DNA of 64,000 nucleotides from Amorphoplanes friuliensis DSM 7358 (GTDB taxonomy: Bacteria; Actinomycetota; Actinomycetes; Mycobacteriales; Micromonosporaceae): the NCBI RefSeq assembly GCF_000494755.1, contig NC_022657.1, positions 4,688,001 through 4,752,000 on the forward strand, given 5' to 3'. The translations under genes and the position numbers were made by a program. Below, piece by piece: positions 8,587 through 16,797 of this stretch. Position 1 is the first letter of the stretch; every line of letters begins with the position of its first letter. The notes beneath the pieces were generated by a model. The model worked only from the letters and a program-made list of their open reading frames with translations. It did no database searches and was not told where the DNA came from.

Positions 8587-8851
8587 AGCGGTTCTGCTGG
8601 ACGTCTACAGTGAGGACGCCCGGGCCTACAAGCCGCGGCCCGAACCGTTCCTGCTGGCGCTGGCGCAGCTCGGCCTGACCACCGCCGACGTCGTCCATGT
8701 CGGGGACTCGCCGGCCGCCGACATCACCGGCGCCTCGGCGCTGGGCATCGACACGGCGTTCGTGCGGCGGGGCAGCCGCCGGCTCCCGGAGGGGCTGACG
8801 GCCACGCACACCATCGGCACGCTGACCGAGCTGCTGCCGCTGCTCAGCTGA
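8579..8851 (+). pseudogene. HAD-superfamily hydrolase remnant with large internal deletion
   Basis: The 90-residue frame starts like a HAD hydrolase with motif I (MYRAVLLDVYS) and then jumps directly to the motif III/IV part EDARAYKPRPEPF...VVHVGDSPAADITGA. A functional enzyme of this type has roughly 200-230 residues, with the cap domain and motif II between these points. The simplest reading is an in-frame deletion of about 100-130 codons at the serine following DVY, leaving N- and C-terminal ends joined. It is intact as a frame, so a short peptide could still be made, but the nucleophile loop is incomplete. Confidence 0.7.
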
Positions 8852-9410
8852 CGCGGGCGAGGAATTCCAGGCTGCGGCCGAGGATCAGCGCCGTCGTCTC
8901 CGGCTGGTACTCGCCCAGGCTGCTGTCGGTCGTCAGGTGCGCGGCTCCGGGGTACAGGAAAAGGGTGCCGTCGGTGGACGCCGCGGCGAGGTCGCGGGCG
9001 ACGTCGACCTCGGCCCACTCGTCCTCCTCGGCCAGGTGGAGCTGCAGCGGGACCTCCTTGGGCCACTCGCCGCCGAACGCCTCGGCCGGGACACCGCCGT
9101 GGTAGATGATCGCGCCGAGGGCGCCCTTGCGGGTCTGTGCAAGTTTCTGCGCCGGCATGGCCCCGAGGGAGAAGCCCGCGTAGACCACGGCGTCGGGAAC
9201 GCCCGCGACCGCGGCGACACCACGGTCGACGATCTCGTCCATGCCGATCTCCTGGGCGTGGGCGACGCCGGCGTCGAGGTTGTCGAAGGTGACACCCGCG
9301 TAGAGGTCGGGGACGGTCACCGTGTGGCCCGCGCTGCGGAGCTGGTCGGCGAAGGCGTGAACACCGGCGGTGAGGCCCTGGGCATGGTGGAAGAGAACGA
9401 CGTCGGTCAT
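8844..9410 (-). CDS. Dienelactone hydrolase family protein
   Basis: Alpha/beta-hydrolase of 188 residues of the DLH type. The N-terminus MTDVVLFHHAQGLT is typical for actinobacterial members, the nucleophile region is YAGFSLGAMPAQ (Ser in place of the usual Cys), and the triad Asp and His fit LAEEDEW and PGAAHL. It overlaps the upstream LysR gene by 4 bp (ATGA), so the two form one transcript, and it converges with the HAD remnant by 8 bp. Substrate unknown. Confidence 0.85.
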   Translation of the reverse strand: MTDVVLFHHAQGLTAGVHAFADQLRSAGHTVTVPDLYAGVTFDNLDAGVAHAQEIGMDEIVDRGVAAVAGVPDAVVYAGFSLGAMPAQKLAQTRKGALGAIIYHGGVPAEAFGGEWPKEVPLQLHLAEEDEWAEVDVARDLAAASTDGTLFLYPGAAHLTTDSSLGEYQPETTALILGRSLEFLARVS

Positions 9411-10324
9411 CCGATGATCCTGGTGGTGTGCGGTGCGGACGGCAAACCGGACACGCCGGCCCGGGCGCGGATCGCGGTGACGAACGCGGCGATCGCCGGG
9501 TGGGCCGCCGCGCCTCTGCGGTAGGCGATCCGGTTGCGCCGCCGGGTCGGCAGCGCGATCAGGCGTACGCCGTCGGGCGGCTGCGCCGCGGCGAGCGCGG
9601 GCACCACCGAGACGCCCTGGTTGGCGGCGACCAGGGCCAACACCGTGGCGAAGTCGTCGGCCTGATGCCGGGCGCGCGGGGCGAAGCCGGCAGCGCCGCA
9701 GATGCGCAGTGTCGCGGTGTGGCACAGCGTCCCCGGGCCGGCCACGATCCACGCCGCGTCCCGCACGTCGTCCAGTGTGGTGTGCGCGGATCGGGCGGGC
9801 ACGGCCAGGAACACCGTCTCGTCGAGCAGGGGTGTGGCGTCCAGCGCCGGGTCGGGTGAGTCCGGTACGACGTCGTAGTCGTGCACGAGCCCCACGTCGA
9901 GGCGGCGCTCGCGCAGCGCGGCGGGCACGTCGACCGGGTCGAGCTCGGTCACCATCAGCTCGAGCCCCGGGTGGTGCCGGCCCAGCTCGACCAGGGCCTC
10001 CGGCAGCAGGGTGCGGACCGCGGTCGGGAACGCGCCGATACGCAGCGGCCCGGACAGTCCCGATCGCACGGCGGCGAGCGCGGCGGTGGTCCGTTCGAGC
10101 GCCGCCAGGACCGTCACCGCGTGCTCGACCAGCACGTTCCCGGCCGGGGTGAGGGTGACACGGCGGCCGGTGCGTTCCAGCAGCGCCACACCCGCCTCGC
10201 GTTCCAGCGCGGACAGCTGCTGCGAGACCGCCGACGCCGTGTACGTGTGCGCCTGCGCCACGGCGGCGATCGTGCCGAGCCGGGACAGGTCGCAGAGCAG
10301 GCGCAGCCGCCGCACGTCGAGCAT
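9407..10324 (-). CDS. LysR-family transcriptional regulator
   Basis: Regulator of 305 residues. The N-terminal winged HTH (about 1-60) reads LDVRRLRLLCDLSRLGTIAAVAQ...SAVSQQLSALEREAG, followed by the substrate-binding domain starting at LRIGAFPTAVRTLLP. It precedes a dienelactone hydrolase gene with a 4-bp overlap and is divergent from a DapA-like gene across about 70 bp, so either neighbour may be its target. The effector is unknown. Confidence 0.9.
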   Translation of the reverse strand: MLDVRRLRLLCDLSRLGTIAAVAQAHTYTASAVSQQLSALEREAGVALLERTGRRVTLTPAGNVLVEHAVTVLAALERTTAALAAVRSGLSGPLRIGAFPTAVRTLLPEALVELGRHHPGLELMVTELDPVDVPAALRERRLDVGLVHDYDVVPDSPDPALDATPLLDETVFLAVPARSAHTTLDDVRDAAWIVAGPGTLCHTATLRICGAAGFAPRARHQADDFATVLALVAANQGVSVVPALAAAQPPDGVRLIALPTRRRNRIAYRRGAAAHPAIAAFVTAIRARAGVSGLPSAPHTTRIIG

Positions 10325-10394
10325 GAGCTCAGCTTACGGTCAGGCGCAGAAACGTGAACTGGACCTGATGCTCGGCCGCGACCACGCTGGGATC

Positions 10395-11435
10395 ATGACG
10401 TTCACCGGGCTGTACGTACCGCTGATCACCCCGTTCGAGACCACCGGCGGCGTTGCCCTCGACGCCTTGGAGCAGCTGGCCCGGGACGTGCTCGCGGCCG
10501 GAGCCAGGGGGCTGGTGGCGCTGGGCACGACCGGGGAGCCGTCGGCGTTGTCCGACGCTGAGCAGCAGGCGGTCGTCGACGTGGCCGCACGGGTGTGCCG
10601 GGAGCACAGCGCATCGCTGATCGTCGGTTCGACCTCCGCGACCGTGCCACCGGATGTCACCGCGAGGCTGGTGCTGGTGCCACCTTTCGTGCGGCCGGGT
10701 GAGGACGGCGTGGTCGCCTACTTCGCAGCGCAGGCCGGCGACGTGCCGGTGATCGTCTACCACGTGCCGTACCGGACCGGGCAGGAGCTGTCGGCCGGGT
10801 CGCTGCGCCGGATCGCCGCCGTCCCGTGTGTCGCGGGGATCAAGTACGCCGGCGGCGGGATCAGCGCCGCCACGGCCGACCTGATGGCGGACCCGCCGGA
10901 CGGTTTTGCGGTGCTCGGCGGCGACGACGCGGTCATCTCACCACTGCTGGCGATGGGTGCGCACGGCGGCATCCTGGCATCGGCGCATCTGGCGACCGCG
11001 GGCTTCGCGGAGCTGATCGCTGCCTGGCACGCCGGCGACACCGTACGGGCCCGGGCTCTGGGGAACCGCCTGGCGCCGCTGTCACTGGCGCTGTTCGCCG
11101 AGCCGAACCCCACGGTGATCAAGGGTGTGCTGCACGCGACCGGCCGCATCCCGTCCGCCGCGGTACGACTGCCGCTGTTGCCCGCCGCGCCGGAGTCGGT
11201 GCAGGCCGCGCTGCGGTTACTGGAGGGACTCGCGGACCGCGGCGATCAGGCGGGTGGCCCGGGCGTCGCCGTAACCGACCATCCGGCTCGCCACGTAGGC
11301 GAAGCCGATGCCGTACTCGTCGTCGCCGAACGCGAACTGGCCGCCCGCGCCGTCGTTGCCGAAGCTGCGCTCCCCCAGCAGGGGACGGAAGCCGGCGGCG
11401 TCGAGCAGGAAGCCGGATCCCCAGCGGGCCGGTGA
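10395..11435 (+). CDS. DapA-like aldolase/lyase, with read-through C-terminus
   Basis: Member of the dihydrodipicolinate synthase/N-acetylneuraminate lyase superfamily (class I aldolases). Visible are GTTGEPSALS, which binds the keto acid carboxylate, the tyrosine motif VIVYHVPYRTG, and the Schiff-base lysine in VAGIKYAGGG. Family members end near residue 280 (here LRLLEGL). In this copy the frame continues about 65 codons with no family similarity, antisense to the 3' end of the convergent serine hydrolase gene, which looks like loss of the native stop. The upstream ATG at 10368 is an alternative start. Probably not the housekeeping DapA, since no lysine biosynthesis genes are nearby. Confidence 0.82.
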   Translation: MTFTGLYVPLITPFETTGGVALDALEQLARDVLAAGARGLVALGTTGEPSALSDAEQQAVVDVAARVCREHSASLIVGSTSATVPPDVTARLVLVPPFVRPGEDGVVAYFAAQAGDVPVIVYHVPYRTGQELSAGSLRRIAAVPCVAGIKYAGGGISAATADLMADPPDGFAVLGGDDAVISPLLAMGAHGGILASAHLATAGFAELIAAWHAGDTVRARALGNRLAPLSLALFAEPNPTVIKGVLHATGRIPSAAVRLPLLPAAPESVQAALRLLEGLADRGDQAGGPGVAVTDHPARHVGEADAVLVVAERELAARAVVAEAALPQQGTEAGGVEQEAGSPAGR

Positions 11436-12326
11436 GTCCATCCCGGACCAGGTGCGGCCCGCGGACTGCTCCCGGACGGCGCCGGTCACTGTTTCCGGGC
11501 TGAGCAGGCGTGGTGAGCCGTCGATCCCGGTGACGGCGGCGGCGAAGAGCCCGGCGAGACCGGTCGCGGAGGCCACCGCGCCCGCGCCGGGGATCTCGGC
11601 GGCGAGCAGTTCCGGGTCGTTCCAGCCGTGCGGCTCGCCGAGACCGGGAAAGGCGAACGCGCCGTTCATCGTGACCATGCGCATGAGCAGCGTCTCGGGG
11701 CCGGGCAGGGGCGGGCGGCCGGCGGCCTCGCTCAGCCGGGCCAGGTGCGGGAACTCCGCCTCGGGCAGCCCGATCCACGCGCGCAGCCCGAGGTCGTCGG
11801 CGATCGCCTGCCGGAAGTACGCCCCCGGTGTCAGCCCGGTGACCCGCCGGATCAGCTCGCCGAGGAGGAAGCCGTAGACGTGGGCGTGGTACTCGTACGC
11901 GGTGCCGGGCTCCCAGAGCGGCTCCTGCTCCTCGATGGCCCGGATCACCGGTGTCCACGAGGTGACCTCGGCGAAGGTGAGCGTCCGGTCGAGCACGGGC
12001 AGGCCCGCGCGGTGTCCCAGGACCATCCGCGGCGTGATCCGCGGCTTGCCGAACTCCGGCCAGACGTCGCTGACCGGCGCGTCCAGGTCGAGGCGGCCCT
12101 GCTGGGCGAGCAGGTGCACACAGATGCTCACGATCGCCTTGGCGCAGGAGAAGACCGGGACCACCGTGTCCTGCTGCCAGCCCTCACCGCGCCACAGCTC
12201 GACGACCTTGCGGCCACCGGCGTAGACGGTCACCGCCGCGCCGTCCTCGTCGAAGTCGGTGAAGTTGCGGGCGAAGGTGTCGGCCACCACGCCGAACCGT
12301 TCATCGGCCCATCCGTCGGATTCCAC
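11217..12326 (-). CDS. Serine hydrolase, beta-lactamase/esterase (EstB-like) family
   Basis: Protein of 369 residues with the penicillin-recognising fold. The nucleophile motif SxxK appears as FSCAKA (about 85-90) and the tyrosine motif as YEYHAHVYG (about 165), as in EstB-like esterases and class C-related hydrolases. No signal peptide is seen, so a cytoplasmic esterase or peptidase role is more likely than drug resistance. The GTG at 12326 gives a sensible N-terminus; the frame extends upstream only into the neighbouring gene. It follows the GGDEF/EAL gene with an 11-bp gap and may be its last operon member. Confidence 0.85.
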   Translation of the reverse strand: MESDGWADERFGVVADTFARNFTDFDEDGAAVTVYAGGRKVVELWRGEGWQQDTVVPVFSCAKAIVSICVHLLAQQGRLDLDAPVSDVWPEFGKPRITPRMVLGHRAGLPVLDRTLTFAEVTSWTPVIRAIEEQEPLWEPGTAYEYHAHVYGFLLGELIRRVTGLTPGAYFRQAIADDLGLRAWIGLPEAEFPHLARLSEAAGRPPLPGPETLLMRMVTMNGAFAFPGLGEPHGWNDPELLAAEIPGAGAVASATGLAGLFAAAVTGIDGSPRLLSPETVTGAVREQSAGRTWSGMDSPARWGSGFLLDAAGFRPLLGERSFGNDGAGGQFAFGDDEYGIGFAYVASRMVGYGDARATRLIAAVRESLQ

Positions 12327-12337
12327 AGCGCTCCAGC

Positions 12338-14524
12338 TTAGGCGAAGTCCCCGACCTGCTCCGGCCGCACCGGCTCGGCGAACAGGAAGCCCTGGGCCAG
12401 CGTGCACGGCAGGGCGGTCAGCGCCGCCAGCTGGGCGGGTTCCTCGACACCCTCGGCGACCGTCTCGAGCTCCAGGATCGCGCCGAGCTCGAGCACGCTG
12501 CGGGCGATCGCGCGCTGCCGCCGGTCGGTGCCGATCCCGTCGATCAGGGACTTGTCGACCTTCAGCTGGTCGATCGGGAAGCGGCTCAGCTGTGCCATCG
12601 AGGAGTACCCGTTGCCGAAGTCGTCGACGGCCAGGCGTACACCGATCGACTTCAGCGCTCGCAAACGGCGTTGCACCTCGCGCGGGTCCCGCATCAGCGC
12701 GGTCTCGGTGACCTCCAGCGTCAGCGCCGAGGCAGGGACGCCGGTCTCCGCCAGAGCCGCGGTGACGTCGGCGACCAGCTGCTCGTCCTGTAATTGGCGG
12801 CTCGAGAGGTTGACGCTGACAGTCAGGTCCGGCAGGCCGGCGGCCCGCCAGCCGGCAAGATCACGGCAGGCCTCGCGCAGCACCCACCGGCCCAGGTCGA
12901 TGATCAGTCCACTCTGCTCGGCCAGCGGGATGAAGGTGTCGGGTGCGACCGGTCCCAGCCGCGGATGGGTCCAGCGCAGCAACGCCTCGACCGCGGTGAT
13001 CCGCCCGCCGGGCAGGGCCACGATCGGCTGGTACGCGAGCCGGAACTCGCCGGATTCGAACGCACGCCGGGCGTCGGTGCCGAGCTCCACGTGGCGCAGC
13101 AGCTCGGTCCGCATCCCGGGTTCGAACATCGCCGAGGTGCCCGGCCGGTTCTTCTTCGCCCGGTACATGGCGACGTCGGCGTCCTGCACCAGGTCACCGG
13201 CCGTCGTGCAGGCGGCGTCACCGAGCGCGATGCCGATGCTGGCCCGGGTCAGCACCTCCTTGCCGCCGATCTCGAACGGCCGCGCGATCGAGGCGATGAT
13301 CCGGTCCGCGACCTCGCGGGCCTGGTCCCCGCCGTCGACGGGCTCGAGCAGGATGGCGAACTCGTCACCACCGAGCCGGGCTGCCATGTCACCGCCACGA
13401 ACCGCCGTGCTGAGCCGGGACGCGACACCGCGGAGCAGTTCGTCACCGACGGCGTGGCCCAGCGTGTCGTTGACCTGCTTGAACAGATCCAGGTCGAGGA
13501 AGAGGACCGCGATCGCCGTACGGGTCCGGTGCGCGACCTCCAGCGCCCGGTCGAGCCGTTCCAGGAACAGCGTGCGGTTCGGGAGCCCGGTCAAACCGTC
13601 GTGGTACGCCTGACGCACAGCGGCAACCGAGTGCGCGCCGGTCAGCGCGAGGCTGGCCTGCTCGGCAAAGGCGGCCAGCACGTCACGGCGTTCCTGGGAG
13701 CGGATCGTGTCCCCGCACCGCCCGAGGACCAGGCTCCCGGCGACGTCACCGCCGACGTGCACCGGCGCCGCGACCACGACGTCGTGATCGACCGGGTGGT
13801 CACGCTGCATCGCCTCGACCGCCACGGCCAGCACCTGCGGGTCGTGCCGCGAGTCCTCGTGGCCCGGCGTCAGCGACGCCACCATCGTCTCGTCCGCCGC
13901 GTCGGCGTCCCGCAGCACGAGCGCGGCCAGAGCACCTTCCAGTACGCCGGAAGCGCCGCGCGTGACCGAGTCCAGCACCTCCTGCAGCGGCGCCCGCTGG
14001 CTCACGGCCCGCTGGATCTGCAGCAGGGTGCCGAGCAGCTGCTCGCGTTTCTCCAGCGCGTTGACCAGCACGAGCCGGGCCTCGGCCTCGCGTTCCCGCT
14101 CGCGGCGCAGGTCGCGTTCGGCGGCGAGGGTCTCCAGGCCGCGCAGCGCGAGCCCGAGCACCTTGGCCATGCCCTGCAGCATCTGGCGTTCCTCGGCCTC
14201 GAACTCGTCGTCGAGGCGGCCGAGGAACAGGAACCCCTCGGTGTCGCGGCCGAGCGGGTGCAGAGTGCTGTGAAAGGTCCCGAACCCTGGAACGGTGAAG
14301 GTCTCCGCGCCCGAGGTGACACCGGCGAGCAGGTCACCGGACGGTTGGCGGCCCAGGCCGAGGCAGGCGATCAGCTCGCCGCCACGGACCACGGCGGCGA
14401 GCTCCGCCTCGGTCGCCTCGGCGGCCCGCTCGACGGCCAGGGTCGCGGCGCCGGCGACGTCACCGGCCCGCGTGATGGCGCTGAAGAACTCGGTGAGCTG
14501 GAGCGTCGACCAGGTCGTGGGCAT
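12338..14524 (-). CDS. Cytoplasmic GAF-GGDEF-EAL c-di-GMP protein
   Basis: Protein of 728 residues with two N-terminal GAF-like regions (about 10-130 and 170-300) joined by a charged coiled-coil linker, a GGDEF domain (about 310-465) with intact LGGDEF, and an EAL domain (about 480-725). EAL residues EALLRW, VSVNLSS, VDDFGNG, LKVDKS and AQGFLFAEP look complete, so both synthesis and hydrolysis of cyclic di-GMP are possible. No membrane segment is present. It lies 10 bp downstream of a FIST sensor gene, suggesting that the FIST signal is converted into c-di-GMP changes. Confidence 0.92.
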   Translation of the reverse strand: MPTTWSTLQLTEFFSAITRAGDVAGAATLAVERAAEATEAELAAVVRGGELIACLGLGRQPSGDLLAGVTSGAETFTVPGFGTFHSTLHPLGRDTEGFLFLGRLDDEFEAEERQMLQGMAKVLGLALRGLETLAAERDLRREREREAEARLVLVNALEKREQLLGTLLQIQRAVSQRAPLQEVLDSVTRGASGVLEGALAALVLRDADAADETMVASLTPGHEDSRHDPQVLAVAVEAMQRDHPVDHDVVVAAPVHVGGDVAGSLVLGRCGDTIRSQERRDVLAAFAEQASLALTGAHSVAAVRQAYHDGLTGLPNRTLFLERLDRALEVAHRTRTAIAVLFLDLDLFKQVNDTLGHAVGDELLRGVASRLSTAVRGGDMAARLGGDEFAILLEPVDGGDQAREVADRIIASIARPFEIGGKEVLTRASIGIALGDAACTTAGDLVQDADVAMYRAKKNRPGTSAMFEPGMRTELLRHVELGTDARRAFESGEFRLAYQPIVALPGGRITAVEALLRWTHPRLGPVAPDTFIPLAEQSGLIIDLGRWVLREACRDLAGWRAAGLPDLTVSVNLSSRQLQDEQLVADVTAALAETGVPASALTLEVTETALMRDPREVQRRLRALKSIGVRLAVDDFGNGYSSMAQLSRFPIDQLKVDKSLIDGIGTDRRQRAIARSVLELGAILELETVAEGVEEPAQLAALTALPCTLAQGFLFAEPVRPEQVGDFA

Positions 14525-14534
14525 CCGGCGCTGG

Positions 14535-15701
14535 TCAGCTCACCGCGAGCGCGGCGACGCTGAGGTGGTGCATGCCCTTGGCGCCGGCCGTCCGCACGAT
14601 CTCGCCGTTGCTGACGAACCCGCCGAACGGCACGGGTCCGAGGGTCTCGCCCAGCTGCTTACCCGCGGCGTCGGTGCCGTCCGGGCCGAGGGCGAGTCCG
14701 CGCACGCAGCAGTCGAAGATGAACACTCCGAGCGGGTCGGCGCCCTCCAGCGCCGCGACGGCCTCGGCGGCGGCCTGCGCGGCCGCACCGGTCACCGCCT
14801 CCGGGTCGGCCTCCATGTACCAGGCCATCGCCCCCTCGGGCGTGTCCGCCAGCCCGGAGATCGACCCCTCCGCGGCGTCGGCCTGGAAGATCACCCTCAG
14901 ATCCTCTCCGGTACGCCGGGAGAGCCCGAGCGGGTGCACCGTGGCGAACCCGAAGAACCCCATCGGGTCGTCGACCAGGTCCGGGCTTGCACCACTTCGG
15001 CGCAGGTAGACGTCGAGGGCGCGTTCACCGTCGAGCTCGAAGATCTTGCCGCCCTCGCTGCGGGTGACGACCATCGGCTCGCCGGTCTTGCGCCAGCCGT
15101 GGGCCAGCCCGATGCCGATGGGCGCGTCCGAGCCGACCGCGGCCGCGAGCACGGCGTTGGTGAGCACGCTGACGCCGGTGCCCGCGCTGAAGAAGTGCCG
15201 CGTGGACGTCTGGGTCATGCCGTCACCCGCGCAGCCGCCGATCAGGGGGACACCGGCGCCGGTGTGCGCGTACGCACCGCGGACCATCTCCTGCTGGTCA
15301 CTGCTGCGGCCGTCTCCGAGCAGCAGCACCATCCGGTGCTCACGATCGATGTCGTCAAGGCAGGCCGCGGCTTCCAGGCCCGCCTCGCGCAGGCCGGTCG
15401 CACGTTCCGGCACGGCCCGGACGGAGGCCTCGAAGCCGGGACCGCCGAGGGCCAGCACCACAACACTCTCGCCGCGCCCGTCCTGGGTGAACTCACCGGA
15501 GGTCGAGCAGCCGATCATCGGCACGTCACCACCGGCCGCACCGTGCGCGGCCTCGGCCATGGGCGGCGTGGAGTACGGCAGCGAGGCGAAGACGACGAGC
15601 AGTCCCGGCCGCCTGCCGGCCACGGCGTCGCGGGCGGCCTCGGCACCGGCGGTTGCCGGATCACTGTGCAGACTGCGCCCGACCCCGAACCACCGTTCCA
15701 T
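14535..15701 (-). CDS. FIST-domain sensor protein
   Basis: Protein of 388 residues with FIST_N (about 25-210) and FIST_C (about 220-360) domains. The family is proposed to bind small ligands such as amino acids and to couple to chemotaxis or c-di-GMP output. Characteristic segments are MIGCSTSGEFTQDG near the N-terminus, GGCAGDG in the middle, and FGGFVSNGEI near the end. It is the first gene of a minus-strand operon with the GGDEF/EAL gene 10 bp downstream. It has no signal peptide or TM segment. Confidence 0.9.
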   Translation of the reverse strand: MERWFGVGRSLHSDPATAGAEAARDAVAGRRPGLLVVFASLPYSTPPMAEAAHGAAGGDVPMIGCSTSGEFTQDGRGESVVVLALGGPGFEASVRAVPERATGLREAGLEAAACLDDIDREHRMVLLLGDGRSSDQQEMVRGAYAHTGAGVPLIGGCAGDGMTQTSTRHFFSAGTGVSVLTNAVLAAAVGSDAPIGIGLAHGWRKTGEPMVVTRSEGGKIFELDGERALDVYLRRSGASPDLVDDPMGFFGFATVHPLGLSRRTGEDLRVIFQADAAEGSISGLADTPEGAMAWYMEADPEAVTGAAAQAAAEAVAALEGADPLGVFIFDCCVRGLALGPDGTDAAGKQLGETLGPVPFGGFVSNGEIVRTAGAKGMHHLSVAALAVS

Positions 15702-15811
15702 GACAGATCCTTCAGCTCGGGGACAGAGGTGTCACGGGTCTTATCGGCCGTCCGCCGCCCGACATGAGGAGCGCCACCATTTGCTGGCGGCTTTTGCCTC
15801 GACGGGTTAGC

Positions 15812-15839
15812 TGTACGATCGTACATGTACAGATGTACA
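15812..15839. promoter_or_regulatory. Two adjacent 14-bp operators for the TetR regulator
   Basis: A perfect palindrome TGTACGATCGTACA (15812-15825) is followed directly by the near-palindrome TGTACAGATGTACA (15826-15839). They end 18 bp before the SMR start codon and cover the probable promoter. Tandem sites of this size are typical for TetR repressors; the repressor gene is second in the operon, so autoregulation is expected. Confidence 0.7.
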
Positions 15840-15857
15840 ACTTTGAAGGAGCCGGCC

Positions 15858-16178
15858 ATGGCGTACGTCTTCCTGGTGCTCGCGATCGGCAGTGAGGTCT
15901 TCGGCACCAGCATGCTGAAGGCGACCGACGGGTTCAGCCGCCTCTGGCCGACCGTCGCCTGCCTCGGCGGTTACGTGCTGTCCTTCGTGCTGCTGTCGCA
16001 GGCGGTGAAGCACATACCGATCGGCGTCGCGTACGCGATGTGGTCGGGGCTGGGCACGGCCGCGATCGTTGCCATCGGCACGGTGTTCCTGGGTGAGTCG
16101 CTCAACCTCGTCAAGGTGATCGGGCTGGGCCTGATCGTCGGCGGTGTTGTGGTTCTCAATCTCGGGGGTGCCCATTGA
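15858..16178 (+). CDS. Small multidrug resistance (SMR) efflux protein
   Basis: Four-helix inner-membrane transporter of 106 residues that should exchange cationic drugs or guanidinium-type compounds for protons. TM1 contains the essential glutamate in LAIGSEVFGTSMLK, followed by SRLWPTVACLGGYVLSFVLLS, the PIGVAYAMWSGLG motif of TM3, and a glycine-rich TM4. The ATG at 15858 has AAGGA 7 nt upstream; an earlier in-frame ATG at 15825 falls inside the operators. Its TGA overlaps the TetR start. Confidence 0.93.
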   Translation: MAYVFLVLAIGSEVFGTSMLKATDGFSRLWPTVACLGGYVLSFVLLSQAVKHIPIGVAYAMWSGLGTAAIVAIGTVFLGESLNLVKVIGLGLIVGGVVVLNLGGAH

Positions 16179-16711
16179 GCCCGGCCAAGCGTGACCCCGA
16201 GGGCCGCCGGCGGGCGCTGGCCAGCGCCGCGGTCGAGGTGATCGCCGACTCCGGTGTCGGGCGGACCACGCACCGGGCTGTCGCCGCACGGGCGGGGGTG
16301 CCGCTCGGTGCGACCACTTACTACTTCCCCACCCTGAACGACCTGGTCGCCGCCGGGCTGCAGCAGGCCAGTGACGCGATGCAGGCTGAACTGGACGGGT
16401 GGGCCGGGCGGCTGACCGCCGGCAACCTGGCGCCGACGCTGGTTGAGCTGAGCCGCGGCTACCTCGCCGACCGGCCCCGGGCGATCCTCGAATACGAGGT
16501 CTACCTGGCCGCTGCCCGCGACGAGCAGCTGCGACCGCTCGCCCAGGCCTGGCTCGACGGGCTGTATTCGCTGCTCACGCCGCTGACGGACCCGTTCACC
16601 GCCCGGGCTGTCGCGATGCTGCTGGACGGCGCGCTGGCCCAGGCACTGGCCACCGGAAGTGCCCTCGACGGCGCCACGCTGCAGCGGGCGATCACGCGCC
16701 TGCTGGGGTAA
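16175..16711 (+). CDS. TetR-family repressor of the SMR operon
   Basis: TetR regulator of 178 residues starting with TTG that overlaps the SMR stop (TTGA). The HTH lies at about 10-55 with GVGRTTHRAVAARAGVPLGATTYYF. The C-terminal ligand-binding half is helical with no recognised ligand. Gene order efflux-repressor and the twin palindromes upstream argue for drug-inducible autoregulated control. Confidence 0.88.
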   Translation: MSPAKRDPEGRRRALASAAVEVIADSGVGRTTHRAVAARAGVPLGATTYYFPTLNDLVAAGLQQASDAMQAELDGWAGRLTAGNLAPTLVELSRGYLADRPRAILEYEVYLAAARDEQLRPLAQAWLDGLYSLLTPLTDPFTARAVAMLLDGALAQALATGSALDGATLQRAITRLLG

Positions 16712-16797
16712 ACGCAGGGGTTTGCCGGAAGTCACTGATCACGGAACCCCGCCGCGTTCGGGTTTCGGGCTCGTTTCGGGCTGGTTATGTTCCCGGC

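Noticed and set aside
8579..8851. Intact small HAD phosphatase
   Set aside because: The region between motif I and motif III is missing, so the active site cannot form normally.
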